From Flavimaribacter sediminis (GTDB lineage: Bacteria; Pseudomonadota; Alphaproteobacteria; Rhizobiales; Rhizobiaceae), in the NCBI RefSeq assembly GCF_019492055.1, contig NZ_JAICBX010000001.1, positions 558,001 through 622,000 of the forward strand: 64,000 bases of DNA, read 5' to 3'. The number at the start of each line of letters is the position of its first letter. Within the stretch, counting starts at the first letter, position 1. Positions 18,278 to 26,630 of the stretch are shown one piece after another. The notes below the pieces were generated by a model. The model saw only the letters and a list, made by a program, of their open reading frames with translations, did not search any database and had not been told where the DNA came from. Made by a program: the position numbers and the translations under genes.

Positions 18278-19492
18278 ATGAATATTCAGTTGAAACAGAA
18301 GGACAGCCCGTCGCTCGGTTCTTTCAACTGGTCCGATCCGTTCCGTCTGGACGACCAGCTTACCGACGACGAACGGATGATCCGCGACTCCGCGCACGCC
18401 TACGCGCAAGAGAAGCTGCAGCCGCGCGTGATCGAAGCCTATCGCGAAGAAAAGACCGATCCCGGCATCTTCGCCGAAATGGGCGAGATGGGGCTGCTCG
18501 GCGTCACCATTCCGGAAGCCTATGGCGGCATTGGCGCAGGTTACGTGTCCTATGGCCTGGTCGCCCGCGAAGTCGAGCGCGTCGATTCCGGCTACCGTTC
18601 GATGATGTCGGTCCAGTCCTCGCTCGTCATGTATCCGATTTACGCCTATGGCTCGGAAGAACAGCGCAAGAAATATCTGCCAGGACTTGCCGCCGGCACG
18701 TCCATCGGCTGTTTCGGCCTGACGGAACCCGACGCCGGCTCCGATCCGGGCGGCATGAAGACCCGAGCAAAGAAGATCGACGGCGGCTACAGCCTGTCCG
18801 GCGCCAAGATGTGGATTTCCAACTCGCCGATCGCCGACGTGTTTGTCGTCTGGGCGAAGTCCGAGGCGCATGACGGAAAGATCCGCGGTTTCGTGCTGGA
18901 AAAGGGCATGAAGGGCCTGTCGGCGCCCAAGGTTGAGGGCAAGCTGTCGCTCCGGGCCTCGATCACCGGCGAGATTGTGCTCGACAATGTTGAGGTGTCC
19001 GAGGACGCGCTTCTTCCGAATGTTGAAGGCCTGAAGGGTCCGTTCGGCTGTCTCAATCGCGCGCGCTACGGCATTGCCTGGGGCGCGCTCGGCGCCGCCG
19101 AATTCTGCTGGCATGCGGCCCGTCAGTACGGTCTCGACCGGAAGCAGTTCGGTCGTCCGCTTGCGCAAACCCAGCTCTTCCAGAAGAAGCTCGCCGACAT
19201 GCAGACCGAGATCTCTCTCGGTCTTCAGGGCGCGCTGCGCGTCGGCCGTCTCATGGATGAGGCCCAGGCCGCGCCGGAGATGATCTCGATCGTCAAGCGC
19301 AACAATTGCGGCAAGGCTCTGGAGATCGCCCGCATGGCGCGCGACATGCACGGCGGCAACGGCATTTCCGAGGAATTCCAGGTCATGCGCCACATGTGCA
19401 ATCTGGAAACCGTCAACACCTACGAGGGCGCGCATGACGTCCACGCCCTGATCCTCGGCCGCGCCCAGACCGGCCTGCAGGCGTTCTTCTGA
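18278..19492 (+). CDS. gcdH: Glutaryl-CoA dehydrogenase (acyl-CoA dehydrogenase family)
   Basis: This 404-residue flavoprotein has the FAD/substrate motif [20 protein letters not shown] and, at the end, [20 protein letters not shown], in which the Glu (E383) is the catalytic base. The N-terminal [20 protein letters not shown] and the Arg-rich substrate loop resemble GcdH rather than general acyl-CoA dehydrogenases. It converts glutaryl-CoA to crotonyl-CoA in lysine/tryptophan breakdown. AAGGGAG precedes the ATG. It is monocistronic, with 191 bp upstream containing its promoter (no convincing consensus) and a hairpin downstream. Confidence 0.9.
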   Translation: MNIQLKQKDSPSLGSFNWSDPFRLDDQLTDDERMIRDSAHAYAQEKLQPRVIEAYREEKTDPGIFAEMGEMGLLGVTIPEAYGGIGAGYVSYGLVAREVERVDSGYRSMMSVQSSLVMYPIYAYGSEEQRKKYLPGLAAGTSIGCFGLTEPDAGSDPGGMKTRAKKIDGGYSLSGAKMWISNSPIADVFVVWAKSEAHDGKIRGFVLEKGMKGLSAPKVEGKLSLRASITGEIVLDNVEVSEDALLPNVEGLKGPFGCLNRARYGIAWGALGAAEFCWHAARQYGLDRKQFGRPLAQTQLFQKKLADMQTEISLGLQGALRVGRLMDEAQAAPEMISIVKRNNCGKALEIARMARDMHGGNGISEEFQVMRHMCNLETVNTYEGAHDVHALILGRAQTGLQAFF

Positions 19493-19509
19493 TACCTGCC
19501 CGAACACAC

Positions 19510-19534
19510 GCCCTGTCCCGATAACGGACAGGGC
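19510..19534 (+). terminator. Hairpin downstream of gcdH
   Basis: GCCCTGTCC (19510-19518) pairs perfectly with GGACAGGGC (19526-19534) across a 7-base loop, 18 bp after the gcdH stop. No T-run follows, so it is a likely 3'-end stabiliser or Rho-assisted terminator rather than a classical intrinsic one. Confidence 0.6.
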
Positions 19535-19615
19535 GACACGGAATCTCCTGCTGAAATTTCCCGCCATTTATGCTATAAGACGTGCAGTGAAACCCGCGAG
19601 CGCCCGGGCCCCTGA

Positions 19616-19905
19616 CGCCTGAAAATCTCAATTCCCGAAACAAAGTCAGATTGTGAAACAAACCTACCACCAACTCTCATGCCGGACCTGATCCGGCATC
19701 CAGTCGTCAAGCGTCTGCGTGGCGGAAGATGAAGAAGCAAACACCTGAAATCCGGATTCCCGAAACAAAGCCAGTTTGTAAATCAAGCCTCACCACCAAC
19801 CCTCCTGCCGGGCTTGATCCGGCATCCAGCGGCCACGCGTCTGCGTGGCGGAAGGTGAGGCAGCGAACGCCTGAAAATCAGATTCCCGAAACAAAGCCAG
19901 ATTTC
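19616..19905. repeat. Tandem 126-bp intergenic repeat, two full units and one partial
   Basis: Unit 1 is 19616-19741, unit 2 is 19742-19867 (both exactly 126 bp), and a partial third unit runs from 19868 to about 19905. Each begins CGCCTGAAAATC or a close variant, then ATTCCCGAAACAAAG, and carries a palindromic core GCCGGRCYTGATCCGGCATC. Unit 2 also has a perfect GCCACGC/GCGTGGC hairpin (19832-19849). It looks like a Rhizobiales-type dispersed palindromic element that has tandemised. A diverged relative is at 61902-61945. Because 126 is a multiple of 3, a frame stays open through it, but I do not think it is coding. The remaining gap to 20147 is AT-rich and shows nothing else. Confidence 0.8.
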
Positions 19906-20147
19906 GCAAAAGCTCCATGCTACCAATATATTGAATCAAAATTATTAGTTAAAGTGTTGATATAATAGGATTTTTCTAACTTTCAATTCCATCTTGTCAC
20001 GCGTCGCCGCAACGAATAGAGTGCGCTTGGCCCTGCGAGATGCCTCCGGACCCGCGGAAAAGGTTCAGCCTGCTCGATCATTCATGACATTCGTCTGCCC
20101 CAGGTGCAGCCGGTTGCGGGTCTCGGTCCTATGCACATGGAGGCAAC

Positions 20148-21674
20148 ATGAAAATCCTTCCCGCATCTCCGGATATTTCCCGTCTCAAGAAGCAATCCAA
20201 GCAGTTGCTGAAAGCCGCCAGGGCCGAAAGCCCCGAAGCGATCGCCCGCTTTGTCGAGGCGTTGCCGTCCTTGCGGGACGGCGATGCGCCAACTGCGAAT
20301 GTTCTGCGGCTACACAATGCGCAATCGGTCATTGCGCGTGAATACGGATTTCCGTCCTGGCCGCAGTTGAAGCGTTACGTCGAGTGGAAGCGCGGGGATC
20401 TCGCAGAAAGGCTGGCGACCTGGTTGCGGCTTGTGCTGGAAGGCAACGCCGCGCGTCGCCGGCTCGCCATGCGCATGATGGATGAAGAGCCGGATCTGTT
20501 TGCCGGCGATCCATGGGTCGCGTGCGTCCTCGGCGATGTTTCGGCTCTGCGTGACATTCTTGGCCGCGATCCGGATTTCGTTCTGAAGCAGGACGGTCCG
20601 CTCGCCATGCCGCCACTGGTCGCTGTCGCGCATTCGAAACTCATTCTCGACGGCGATCGCGAGGACGGCCTTCTCGCATCGGCCCGTCTGCTCATCGATC
20701 ACGGCGCGGACGTCAACGCACGCTGGTCCGACCCGCAATACAAGGACAGTTCGCTTTCGCCGTTATACGGAGCCGCTGGCGTCACTCACCATGCAGGCAT
20801 GACGAAGCTGCTGCTCGACGCGGGCGCGGATCCGGATGACAACGAATCCCTCTATCATTCCATGGAGACAGGCGATCTCGCCTGCACGCGATTGCTTCTC
20901 GAGGCAGGCGCGACGGTTCCCGGAACCAACGCTGTGGGTCGGGCGCTGGATTACGACAGGCTGGACGCGTTGAAACTCCTCATCGATCACGGCGGCGACC
21001 CGAATGAGAACGTCTGGCTGCACCATGCGATCATGCGCGGGCGCTCCCTCGAGCATATTCGGCTGCTTGTCGAGGCTGGCGGCGATAGCCGCGCTGTAAG
21101 TAGCGAAGGCGTCAGCGTCTTTCGCTGGGCCATGCTTCATGGCCGCGAGGATGTCGTCTCCTTGCTCCGGGGTCTCGGCGTCGAGGAAAGCCCGACCGAC
21201 GAAGAGCGCTTTGTCGCCGCTTGCACGCGCGGCGACGAGGCGGCGGCCCGATCCATTCTTGCAGATCATCCCGATGCGTTGTCGCGTCTGTCAAAGGCGC
21301 AGCTGCAGATTCTTCCGCAGCTTGCGAGCATCGGCGCGATCGACGCCGTCCGCACGATGCTGGCGTTCGGCTGGCCGCGAGAGGTCAAGGCCGGGTGGCA
21401 TGCGACGGCGTTGAACCACGCCGTATTTCAGGGAGACGCCGCCATGACCCGCCTGCTCATGCAGGCCGGCGCCGATTGGCGAGCACAACATGGTTTCGGC
21501 GACAACGTTCTCGGCACACTGTCCTTCGCCTCGAATGCGGAGGACATCGCCGATCCCGCGCCGCTGGATTACGTCGGTTGCGCAAAGGCGCTTGTCGAAG
21601 GCGGCGTGCCGGTCGAAGCCTTCGATGAGTACGTCTTTTCTCCGGAAGTCGCGGCCTGGCTCGAAACTGCGTAG
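20148..21674 (+). CDS. Ankyrin-repeat protein
   Basis: This 508-residue protein has no signal peptide or membrane segment. Ankyrin-like units recur from about residue 170 on: LLIDHGADVNARW, MTKLLLDAGADPDDNESLYH, CTRLLLEAGATVPG, ALKLLIDHGGDPNENVWLHH, HIRLLVEAGGDSRAVSSEGV and MTRLLMQAGADWRAQ. The first 100 residues (SRLKKQSKQLLKAARAE and SFP-WPQLKRYVEWKR) resemble the N-terminus found in a group of bacterial ankyrin proteins. It is probably a cytosolic protein-binding scaffold. GGAGG lies just before the ATG. It is convergent with the next gene; the two stops are 5 bp apart. Confidence 0.85.
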   Translation: MKILPASPDISRLKKQSKQLLKAARAESPEAIARFVEALPSLRDGDAPTANVLRLHNAQSVIAREYGFPSWPQLKRYVEWKRGDLAERLATWLRLVLEGNAARRRLAMRMMDEEPDLFAGDPWVACVLGDVSALRDILGRDPDFVLKQDGPLAMPPLVAVAHSKLILDGDREDGLLASARLLIDHGADVNARWSDPQYKDSSLSPLYGAAGVTHHAGMTKLLLDAGADPDDNESLYHSMETGDLACTRLLLEAGATVPGTNAVGRALDYDRLDALKLLIDHGGDPNENVWLHHAIMRGRSLEHIRLLVEAGGDSRAVSSEGVSVFRWAMLHGREDVVSLLRGLGVEESPTDEERFVAACTRGDEAAARSILADHPDALSRLSKAQLQILPQLASIGAIDAVRTMLAFGWPREVKAGWHATALNHAVFQGDAAMTRLLMQAGADWRAQHGFGDNVLGTLSFASNAEDIADPAPLDYVGCAKALVEGGVPVEAFDEYVFSPEVAAWLETA

Positions 21675-21679
21675 CGCCG

Positions 21680-22477
21680 TTAATTCATGCGAAAGCGCGC
21701 GCCCGGCGCCGGCGGGGTCTCCACCGCGCCGGCGAAACACTGGGCGTTCTGCATCCAGTATTTGGCGACCGGGCCGACAGCCTCGATCTGCGTATCCGCA
21801 ACGTTGCGGGTCTGGGTCACCACTTGGCAGAAACCGGTCGCCGGTCCCGTGACGCAATTGTCCTCCTGCGGCTCGTTCCATTCCCATATCTCGCCCGATG
21901 GCGCGGTCAGGGAAACGAATGGCGCCGGATCGGGAACCGGTTTCCCGCGATTGACGAATGTCCAGCCGAAGGTGGTCACGCCCAGATGGGCGATGTTCCT
22001 GATCCGGTCGGTGTCGACCCGCTCCTCGCCGAGCACATCGAACACCTCCTGGCCATGCGCCCAGGTCTCCATCTGCCGCGCTGAAATGCAGGAGCGCGCG
22101 CTCATGTCTGGCCCCGCCCAGGCAAGACGGGCCTTGGGATCGGCTTTCGAATAGGCGTCCGCCAGTTCTTCGAAACCCTCGCGCCATGACGCCGCGAGGC
22201 GCAGACCGGTCGTGTCTCCCAGCCAGTCATACTGCACCTGCCGCAGCGATCTGCCTTGCTGGAGAGCTTCGGCGATCGGAACCATGAAGGCGTCGAACGC
22301 CGCCCGGTCCCTCAATGTCAGCAAAGCGCCGTGATTGAACATGTGCAGATGTCCGATCACATCCTCGATCGTCCAGTCCTTGAACTGCGTGACGGTCTTC
22401 AACCGCTCCGCGCCGAGCGGCGCGACGAGGGCGTGGAGGGCTCTGGATTCCTCAAGAAAGTCTGTGGCTTGCTGCAT
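21680..22477 (-). CDS. TIGR03084-type DinB/maleylpyruvate-isomerase-like metal-binding protein
   Basis: This 265-residue protein has an N-terminal four-helix DinB-like domain: TQFKDWTIEDVIGHLHMFNH contains a His-rich metal site, and SCISARQMETWAHGQEVFD supplies the second His pair. A C-terminal beta domain follows. The pattern fits the TIGR03084 family, related to mycothiol-dependent maleylpyruvate isomerases, although alphaproteobacteria use glutathione rather than mycothiol. The substrate is unknown. The start has GGAGGAA 7-8 bases upstream. It stands alone. Confidence 0.8.
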   Translation of the reverse strand: MQQATDFLEESRALHALVAPLGAERLKTVTQFKDWTIEDVIGHLHMFNHGALLTLRDRAAFDAFMVPIAEALQQGRSLRQVQYDWLGDTTGLRLAASWREGFEELADAYSKADPKARLAWAGPDMSARSCISARQMETWAHGQEVFDVLGEERVDTDRIRNIAHLGVTTFGWTFVNRGKPVPDPAPFVSLTAPSGEIWEWNEPQEDNCVTGPATGFCQVVTQTRNVADTQIEAVGPVAKYWMQNAQCFAGAVETPPAPGARFRMN

Positions 22478-22537
22478 CTTGCGTTCCTCCGTCCGCCATG
22501 CGTCAGTAAACTGTGCCGTCGCAATTTTGTTAAGGGG

Positions 22538-23365
22538 TCAATCGTTCTTTTTACCAGTTAGCTTGTAGCGCACGAAGCCCCAGACCTTTCTTGGCATCAC
22601 AAACACGCCAACTGCAAATGCCAGAGCAACTAGCAACGGATGTGCGCGCCTCAGCATTCGACTGGCATAGCCTTTGGCTTCCTTTTCCTGTTCTTCGACC
22701 TGGCCACCTTCGAGGTGGCCGCAGACATGGTGGCCAATCTCATGATACAGGGTCGTTTCGGCATTTAATCGGTAGAAAAAACTCCGATACCAGATGTTTT
22801 TGCTCGGCCAGGTCACCAGTATCTTCGAAAATTCAGTACGATAATAACCCAGATAATCCAGATCCTCGTGAAACGGCATAACGTCGATTGACGTCAGCTT
22901 CTGCAGATCCCTGGCGTCGGGAGTATGCAGCCAGCGGGACACCATTTTCGCGATCTTCTCCGGATCCTTCAGTTTTGTCGATATGGTGATCTGGACACCG
23001 CGCTTTTCAAAGCAGTAGGATCGATCTGCGACAACAGAAGCCAGAAGATCGACCGTGCGCCGGTGAAGCGAATGGAGTTTGGACCGTCGCAACCGACGCA
23101 ATTCCCTTGCGCATTGATCGCTGTCTATCTCATTGAGAATACTTAGAAGAACCGCCAGGAATCTGGCTTGTGGGCCACGATGATATTCGGCCCATTTGGG
23201 CGATCTCAGCTGTTCCAGAATGACAGGTTTCGCGGGGGTTCCGATTGCATACAGAACGCGCCAGCCGTCCCGAGTCATCCTTGTGTTAGAGCCTGCAACG
23301 CCGCCAAGAAGCTTTTTCAGCGCGGCTCTGGCAGGATCTTCCGAAGGTGTCGCGTTTACGTTCAT
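22538..23365 (-). CDS. Tail-anchored HEXXH putative metalloprotease, unknown family
   Basis: This is a 275-residue protein. Residues 1-110 are helical and HEAT-like. Residues 208-212 are HEIGH within TTLYHEIGHHVCGHLEGG, a classic zinc-protease motif, and E229 (EKEAKGYASRML) is well placed as the third ligand, as in ImmA/M78-type peptidases. A hydrophobic segment near residues 243-262 and a basic tail suggest a C-terminal membrane anchor with the active domain in the cytoplasm. Base composition is visibly more AT-rich than neighbouring genes, hinting at acquisition. I do not recognise a named family. Confidence 0.7.
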   Translation of the reverse strand: MNVNATPSEDPARAALKKLLGGVAGSNTRMTRDGWRVLYAIGTPAKPVILEQLRSPKWAEYHRGPQARFLAVLLSILNEIDSDQCARELRRLRRSKLHSLHRRTVDLLASVVADRSYCFEKRGVQITISTKLKDPEKIAKMVSRWLHTPDARDLQKLTSIDVMPFHEDLDYLGYYRTEFSKILVTWPSKNIWYRSFFYRLNAETTLYHEIGHHVCGHLEGGQVEEQEKEAKGYASRMLRRAHPLLVALAFAVGVFVMPRKVWGFVRYKLTGKKND

Positions 23366-23530
23366 TCACCATCCCTATTTCTACCTGATGTAGGTATTCA
23401 AGGCAAAGCAACCAAGGCTTCGGTGGTCACACATGGAGTGTTGTGATAGCGGGAGGTTCGCGCTTTGGCTGTTGGAAACTTTCGTTTTCGGGAATAACAG
23501 TCACGGACGCAATTTCCGGAGATCAGCACG

Positions 23531-23832
23531 ATGAGCAACGGTCGAAACAAGTACCAGTCACGAGAGAACCGTGCGGTTGTTGATGAGCTTTTAATGAAGC
23601 AATGGGATCCAATCGGCGTTGGCGAAGATCCAGACGCTGCCGGTGAATACACCAACTACGCCGACCGCGCCAATGTCATGCTGATGGACGAAGATGCCGA
23701 TGTCGATGAAATCGCACGATATCTCGACTGGATCGCTACGGTTTACATAGGGCTGCCGGGCTTCCCCAAGAAAAGAGTGTTGACGCTGCTGAGTTGCTGG
23801 TCAGTCTCAAACCTTCATTCAATACGCACTGA
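23531..23832 (+). pseudogene. Small conserved hypothetical gene broken by a single-base frameshift
   Basis: From the ATG at 23531 the frame gives MSNGRNKYQSRENRAVVDEL and QWDPIGVGEDPDAAGEYTNY, then MLMDEDADVDEIARYLDWIA. This is a small bacterial protein type I recall having the 'WDPIGV' signature. Near 23768-23776 (AAGAAAAGAG) the family-like sequence moves to the -1 frame: KSVDAAELLVSLKPSFNTH with a stop at 23830-23832. Staying in frame instead gives an unnatural tail to 23881 that runs into the convergent atuF gene. One missing A in the A-rich stretch (or a sequencing error) explains it. Function is unknown. Confidence 0.7.
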
Positions 23833-23867
23833 AGCGCCGCGGCGACACAGGCGGCCGAAAATTCAAT

Positions 23868-25826
23868 CTACTGGTCGCTGATTTCGAACAGCATGGCGCC
23901 ATTCGCGATCTGGCGGCCGGTCTCCGCGCCGATCGCTGCGACGATCCCGTCGATCGGTGAAACAATTTCGTGCTGCATCTTCATCGCCTCCACAACGCCG
24001 AGCCGCTGACCTTTCGTCACGGCGTCGCCGATTGAGACGCCGATATCCGTCACGACGCCATGCATCGGCGCGCGCAGAAGGCCGGCTTCGGCGCTGTCTT
24101 GCAGGCCCGACTTCAATCCATCGAGGCGGCGAAAGCGCAACTCCCGGCCTTTCAACGCGACAAAGACAGCGTCGCCTTCGATCAACGCCGCGTCGAGGCG
24201 CAGGCGCTTGCCGTCGATGACGAACAGCATCGGGTCCGACGGATTGGTCTGCACTGTCCTCGTCGCCCCGTCCATTTCAATCGCGTAGCAGCCATTGCCT
24301 TTGGCGGTGAGGCGCAGCTCCGGCGCCTCCATCAAGCTCATGCGAACGGGAAGCAGCGGCGAACTCGACCAGTCGAGCAGGGCGGGGGCAACCGAAACGG
24401 CCTTTTCATGCGCTTCTCTGCGTCGGTCGAGATAGACGAGAATGGCGGCGATCGCCGTGGCGTCCGGATCGACCTCTACAAGTTCGAAAGACAACTTTCC
24501 GACCAAATCCGTTGTCGCCTGGCCTGACGCAAAGGCGTCGGAGGTCAGCAGGGTCTTCAAAAACGCCTTGTTGGTTTGCGGACCGAAGAGGATCGTCCGG
24601 TCGAGCGCTGATACGAGCGCCTGCCGGGCGCTCTCGCGGTCTGGCCCATGGGCGACGATCTTGGCGATCATGGAATCGTAGAACGGCGAGATTTCCGTGC
24701 CGGTCTCGACGCCTGAATCGACCCGCACGCCGTCGCCCTCCGGCGGCCGCCACAAATGGATCGGACCGGTGGACGGCATGAAGGCGTCGTCCTCGGCGCA
24801 TAGCCGCGCCTCGATCGCATGCCCGTGAAAGCCGATATCCTCCTGGCGGAGTTCGAGCGTTTCGCCGCGCGCTATCCGGATCTGCCATTCCACGATGTCG
24901 AGGCCGGTCACCATCTCGGTCACCGGATGTTCGACCTGCAGCCGCGTGTTCATTTCGAGGAAGTAAAAATCGCCGCTTTCCGTTAGCAGAAACTCCACGG
25001 TTCCGGCGCCGAAGTAGTCGACCGCCCGGGCGGCGTCCACGGCGGCCTTGCCCATGCCTTGACGCAACTCGTCTGTCAGGGCCGGGCCGGGCGCTTCCTC
25101 CAGCACCTTCTGGTGGCGCCGCTGGACCGAGCAGTCGCGTTCGCCCAGATGGATGCAATGTCCGTGCGTATCGGCGAGAATCTGGATCTCGACATGGCGC
25201 ACGTTCTCCAGCGCCCGTTCGAGGATCAGTTCGTCCGATCCGAATGCCGCGCGCGCCTCCGTGCGCGCAATATCGAGTTCGCCTTTCAGGGCGTCAGTGT
25301 CCCTGACAAGGCGCATGCCGCGACCTCCGCCGCCGGCCGAAGCCTTGATCATCAGCGGAAAGCCGATCTCTTCCGCAGCCCGCACAAAGGCGTCGTCGCT
25401 CTGGTCTCCGCCCTTGAAACCGGGAATGCACGGGATGCCCGCCTGTTCGACCAGCGCCTTGGCTGCAGCCTTGCTTCCCATGGTCCGGATAGCGTGTTCG
25501 TCCGGCCCCACGAAAATCAGGCCAGCGTCCTTGCATGCTTTGGCAAAGTCTCGATTTTCCGAGAGAAAACCGTAGCCTGGGTGAATGGCTTGAGCATTCG
25601 ATTCAAGCGCTGCCGCGATTATCTGCTTGATGGAAAGATAAGATTCGGCCGCAGCCGATCCATCCAGAGCGACCGCCCTGTCTATGAATTTGACGTGTGG
25701 CGCGGCGCTGTCGGCCGGCGAGTGGACAGCGATTGTCTCAATCCCCATGCGCCTTGCCGTGCGCATGATGCGGATCGCGATCTCGCCGCGATTGGCGACG
25801 AGAAGCGTGTCGAAGGTTTGCGTCAT
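23868..25826 (-). CDS. atuF: Biotin-dependent acyl-CoA carboxylase alpha subunit (AtuF-like)
   Basis: This 652-residue protein comprises a biotin carboxylase domain (residues 1-450: LVANRGEIAIRIMRTARRMG, ATP-grasp loop KASAGGGGRGMR, EMNTRLQVEHPVTEMVTGLD), a linker/BT domain, and a C-terminal biotinyl domain with EAMKMQHEI, where K616 carries biotin. It carboxylates biotin with ATP and bicarbonate and passes CO2 to the beta subunit. Such alpha subunits serve methylcrotonyl-, geranyl- or propionyl-CoA carboxylase. The neighbouring AtuA-type gene and the beta-subunit sequence favour geranyl-CoA. It is the last gene of the four-gene operon, with a 4-nt overlap with the crotonase. Confidence 0.82.
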   Translation of the reverse strand: MTQTFDTLLVANRGEIAIRIMRTARRMGIETIAVHSPADSAAPHVKFIDRAVALDGSAAAESYLSIKQIIAAALESNAQAIHPGYGFLSENRDFAKACKDAGLIFVGPDEHAIRTMGSKAAAKALVEQAGIPCIPGFKGGDQSDDAFVRAAEEIGFPLMIKASAGGGGRGMRLVRDTDALKGELDIARTEARAAFGSDELILERALENVRHVEIQILADTHGHCIHLGERDCSVQRRHQKVLEEAPGPALTDELRQGMGKAAVDAARAVDYFGAGTVEFLLTESGDFYFLEMNTRLQVEHPVTEMVTGLDIVEWQIRIARGETLELRQEDIGFHGHAIEARLCAEDDAFMPSTGPIHLWRPPEGDGVRVDSGVETGTEISPFYDSMIAKIVAHGPDRESARQALVSALDRTILFGPQTNKAFLKTLLTSDAFASGQATTDLVGKLSFELVEVDPDATAIAAILVYLDRRREAHEKAVSVAPALLDWSSSPLLPVRMSLMEAPELRLTAKGNGCYAIEMDGATRTVQTNPSDPMLFVIDGKRLRLDAALIEGDAVFVALKGRELRFRRLDGLKSGLQDSAEAGLLRAPMHGVVTDIGVSIGDAVTKGQRLGVVEAMKMQHEIVSPIDGIVAAIGAETGRQIANGAMLFEISDQ

Positions 25827-26620
25827 CGCGCCCAGTCCGGCTTTCGCTTGCCAAGGAAGGCGGCGATGCCCTCGCGGCCTTCCTGACTGGTCATGCAGTT
25901 TGCGAAACGATCGGCTGCAAGGTCGATCAGTTCATCGGTGTCCATCTGGCCGACGCAAAGAAGAATTTCCTTGGTCGCCGCGTTCGCCTCCGGGCCGCAT
26001 CTGAGAACCGCCTTGCGGATCTCCTTTTCCTTTTCAGCGAGTTCGTCGGCCGAATCGACGACCTCGTTGGCAAGTCCGAGTTTCAGCGCTTCGTCGCCGT
26101 CGAACCGCGTCGCCGTCAGCATGATGCGCCGGGCGGTCCGCAGCCCAAGTCGTCGCACCACATAGGGCGCGATCTGGGCCGGCGGAATGCCGAGGGTTGT
26201 TTCGGTCAGGGAAAACTGTGCGTCCCGGGTGGTGATGACAATGTCGCCGGCGCATAACAGGCCGAGCCCTCCGGCCATGGCGGCGCCTTCGACAAGCATG
26301 ATGACCACCTGCGGCATGCCGTCGATCAGCGCGAAGAGTTCGCCTGCGTCGCGGTTCGCATCGCGGATCGTCGCCATGGGGTCGGCGGATTCCTCCGCCT
26401 CCATAAAGCCTTTCAAATCGCCGCCGGAACTGAAGACCCCGCCATTGCCGCGGAAGGTAATGCCGCGGATTGTGCTGTCCTCGCGCGCCTGACCGAGAAC
26501 GGAGGTCAAGGCCGTCACCGTGTCCGACGACAGCGCATTGCGTTTATCTGGGCGGTTGAAGCGGATCGTCAGCCAATGGTCCTCATGGACCAGCACCAGA
26601 CCGCCGGATTCCTGCAACAT
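25823..26620 (-). CDS. atuE: Enoyl-CoA hydratase/isomerase (AtuE-like crotonase)
   Basis: This 265-residue crotonase-fold enzyme has IRFNRPDKRNALSSDTV at the start, oxyanion-hole sequences ITFRGNGGVFSSGGDLKGF and MLVEGAAMAGGLGLLCAGDI, and the terminal FLGKRKPDW typical of the family. In the acyclic terpene pathway this step hydrates the carboxylated enoyl-CoA (isohexenylglutaconyl-CoA); in leucine breakdown the analogous enzyme is methylglutaconyl-CoA hydratase. The ATG at 26620 follows AAGGAG, and a longer upstream frame is not used. It sits between the carboxylase subunits. Confidence 0.82.
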   Translation of the reverse strand: MLQESGGLVLVHEDHWLTIRFNRPDKRNALSSDTVTALTSVLGQAREDSTIRGITFRGNGGVFSSGGDLKGFMEAEESADPMATIRDANRDAGELFALIDGMPQVVIMLVEGAAMAGGLGLLCAGDIVITTRDAQFSLTETTLGIPPAQIAPYVVRRLGLRTARRIMLTATRFDGDEALKLGLANEVVDSADELAEKEKEIRKAVLRCGPEANAATKEILLCVGQMDTDELIDLAADRFANCMTSQEGREGIAAFLGKRKPDWAR

Positions 26621-26630
26621 GGGGTTCTCC

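Noticed and set aside
18053-19567. A 504-residue minus-strand frame opposite gcdH
   Set aside because: Antisense shadow of a confident acyl-CoA dehydrogenase gene.
19616-19905. CRISPR array
   Set aside because: Units are 126 bp, contiguous and without unique spacers, and no cas genes are nearby.
19729-19965. A small protein encoded through the tandem repeat
   Set aside because: The frame is open only because the unit length is a multiple of three; no ribosome site, and the composition follows the repeat.
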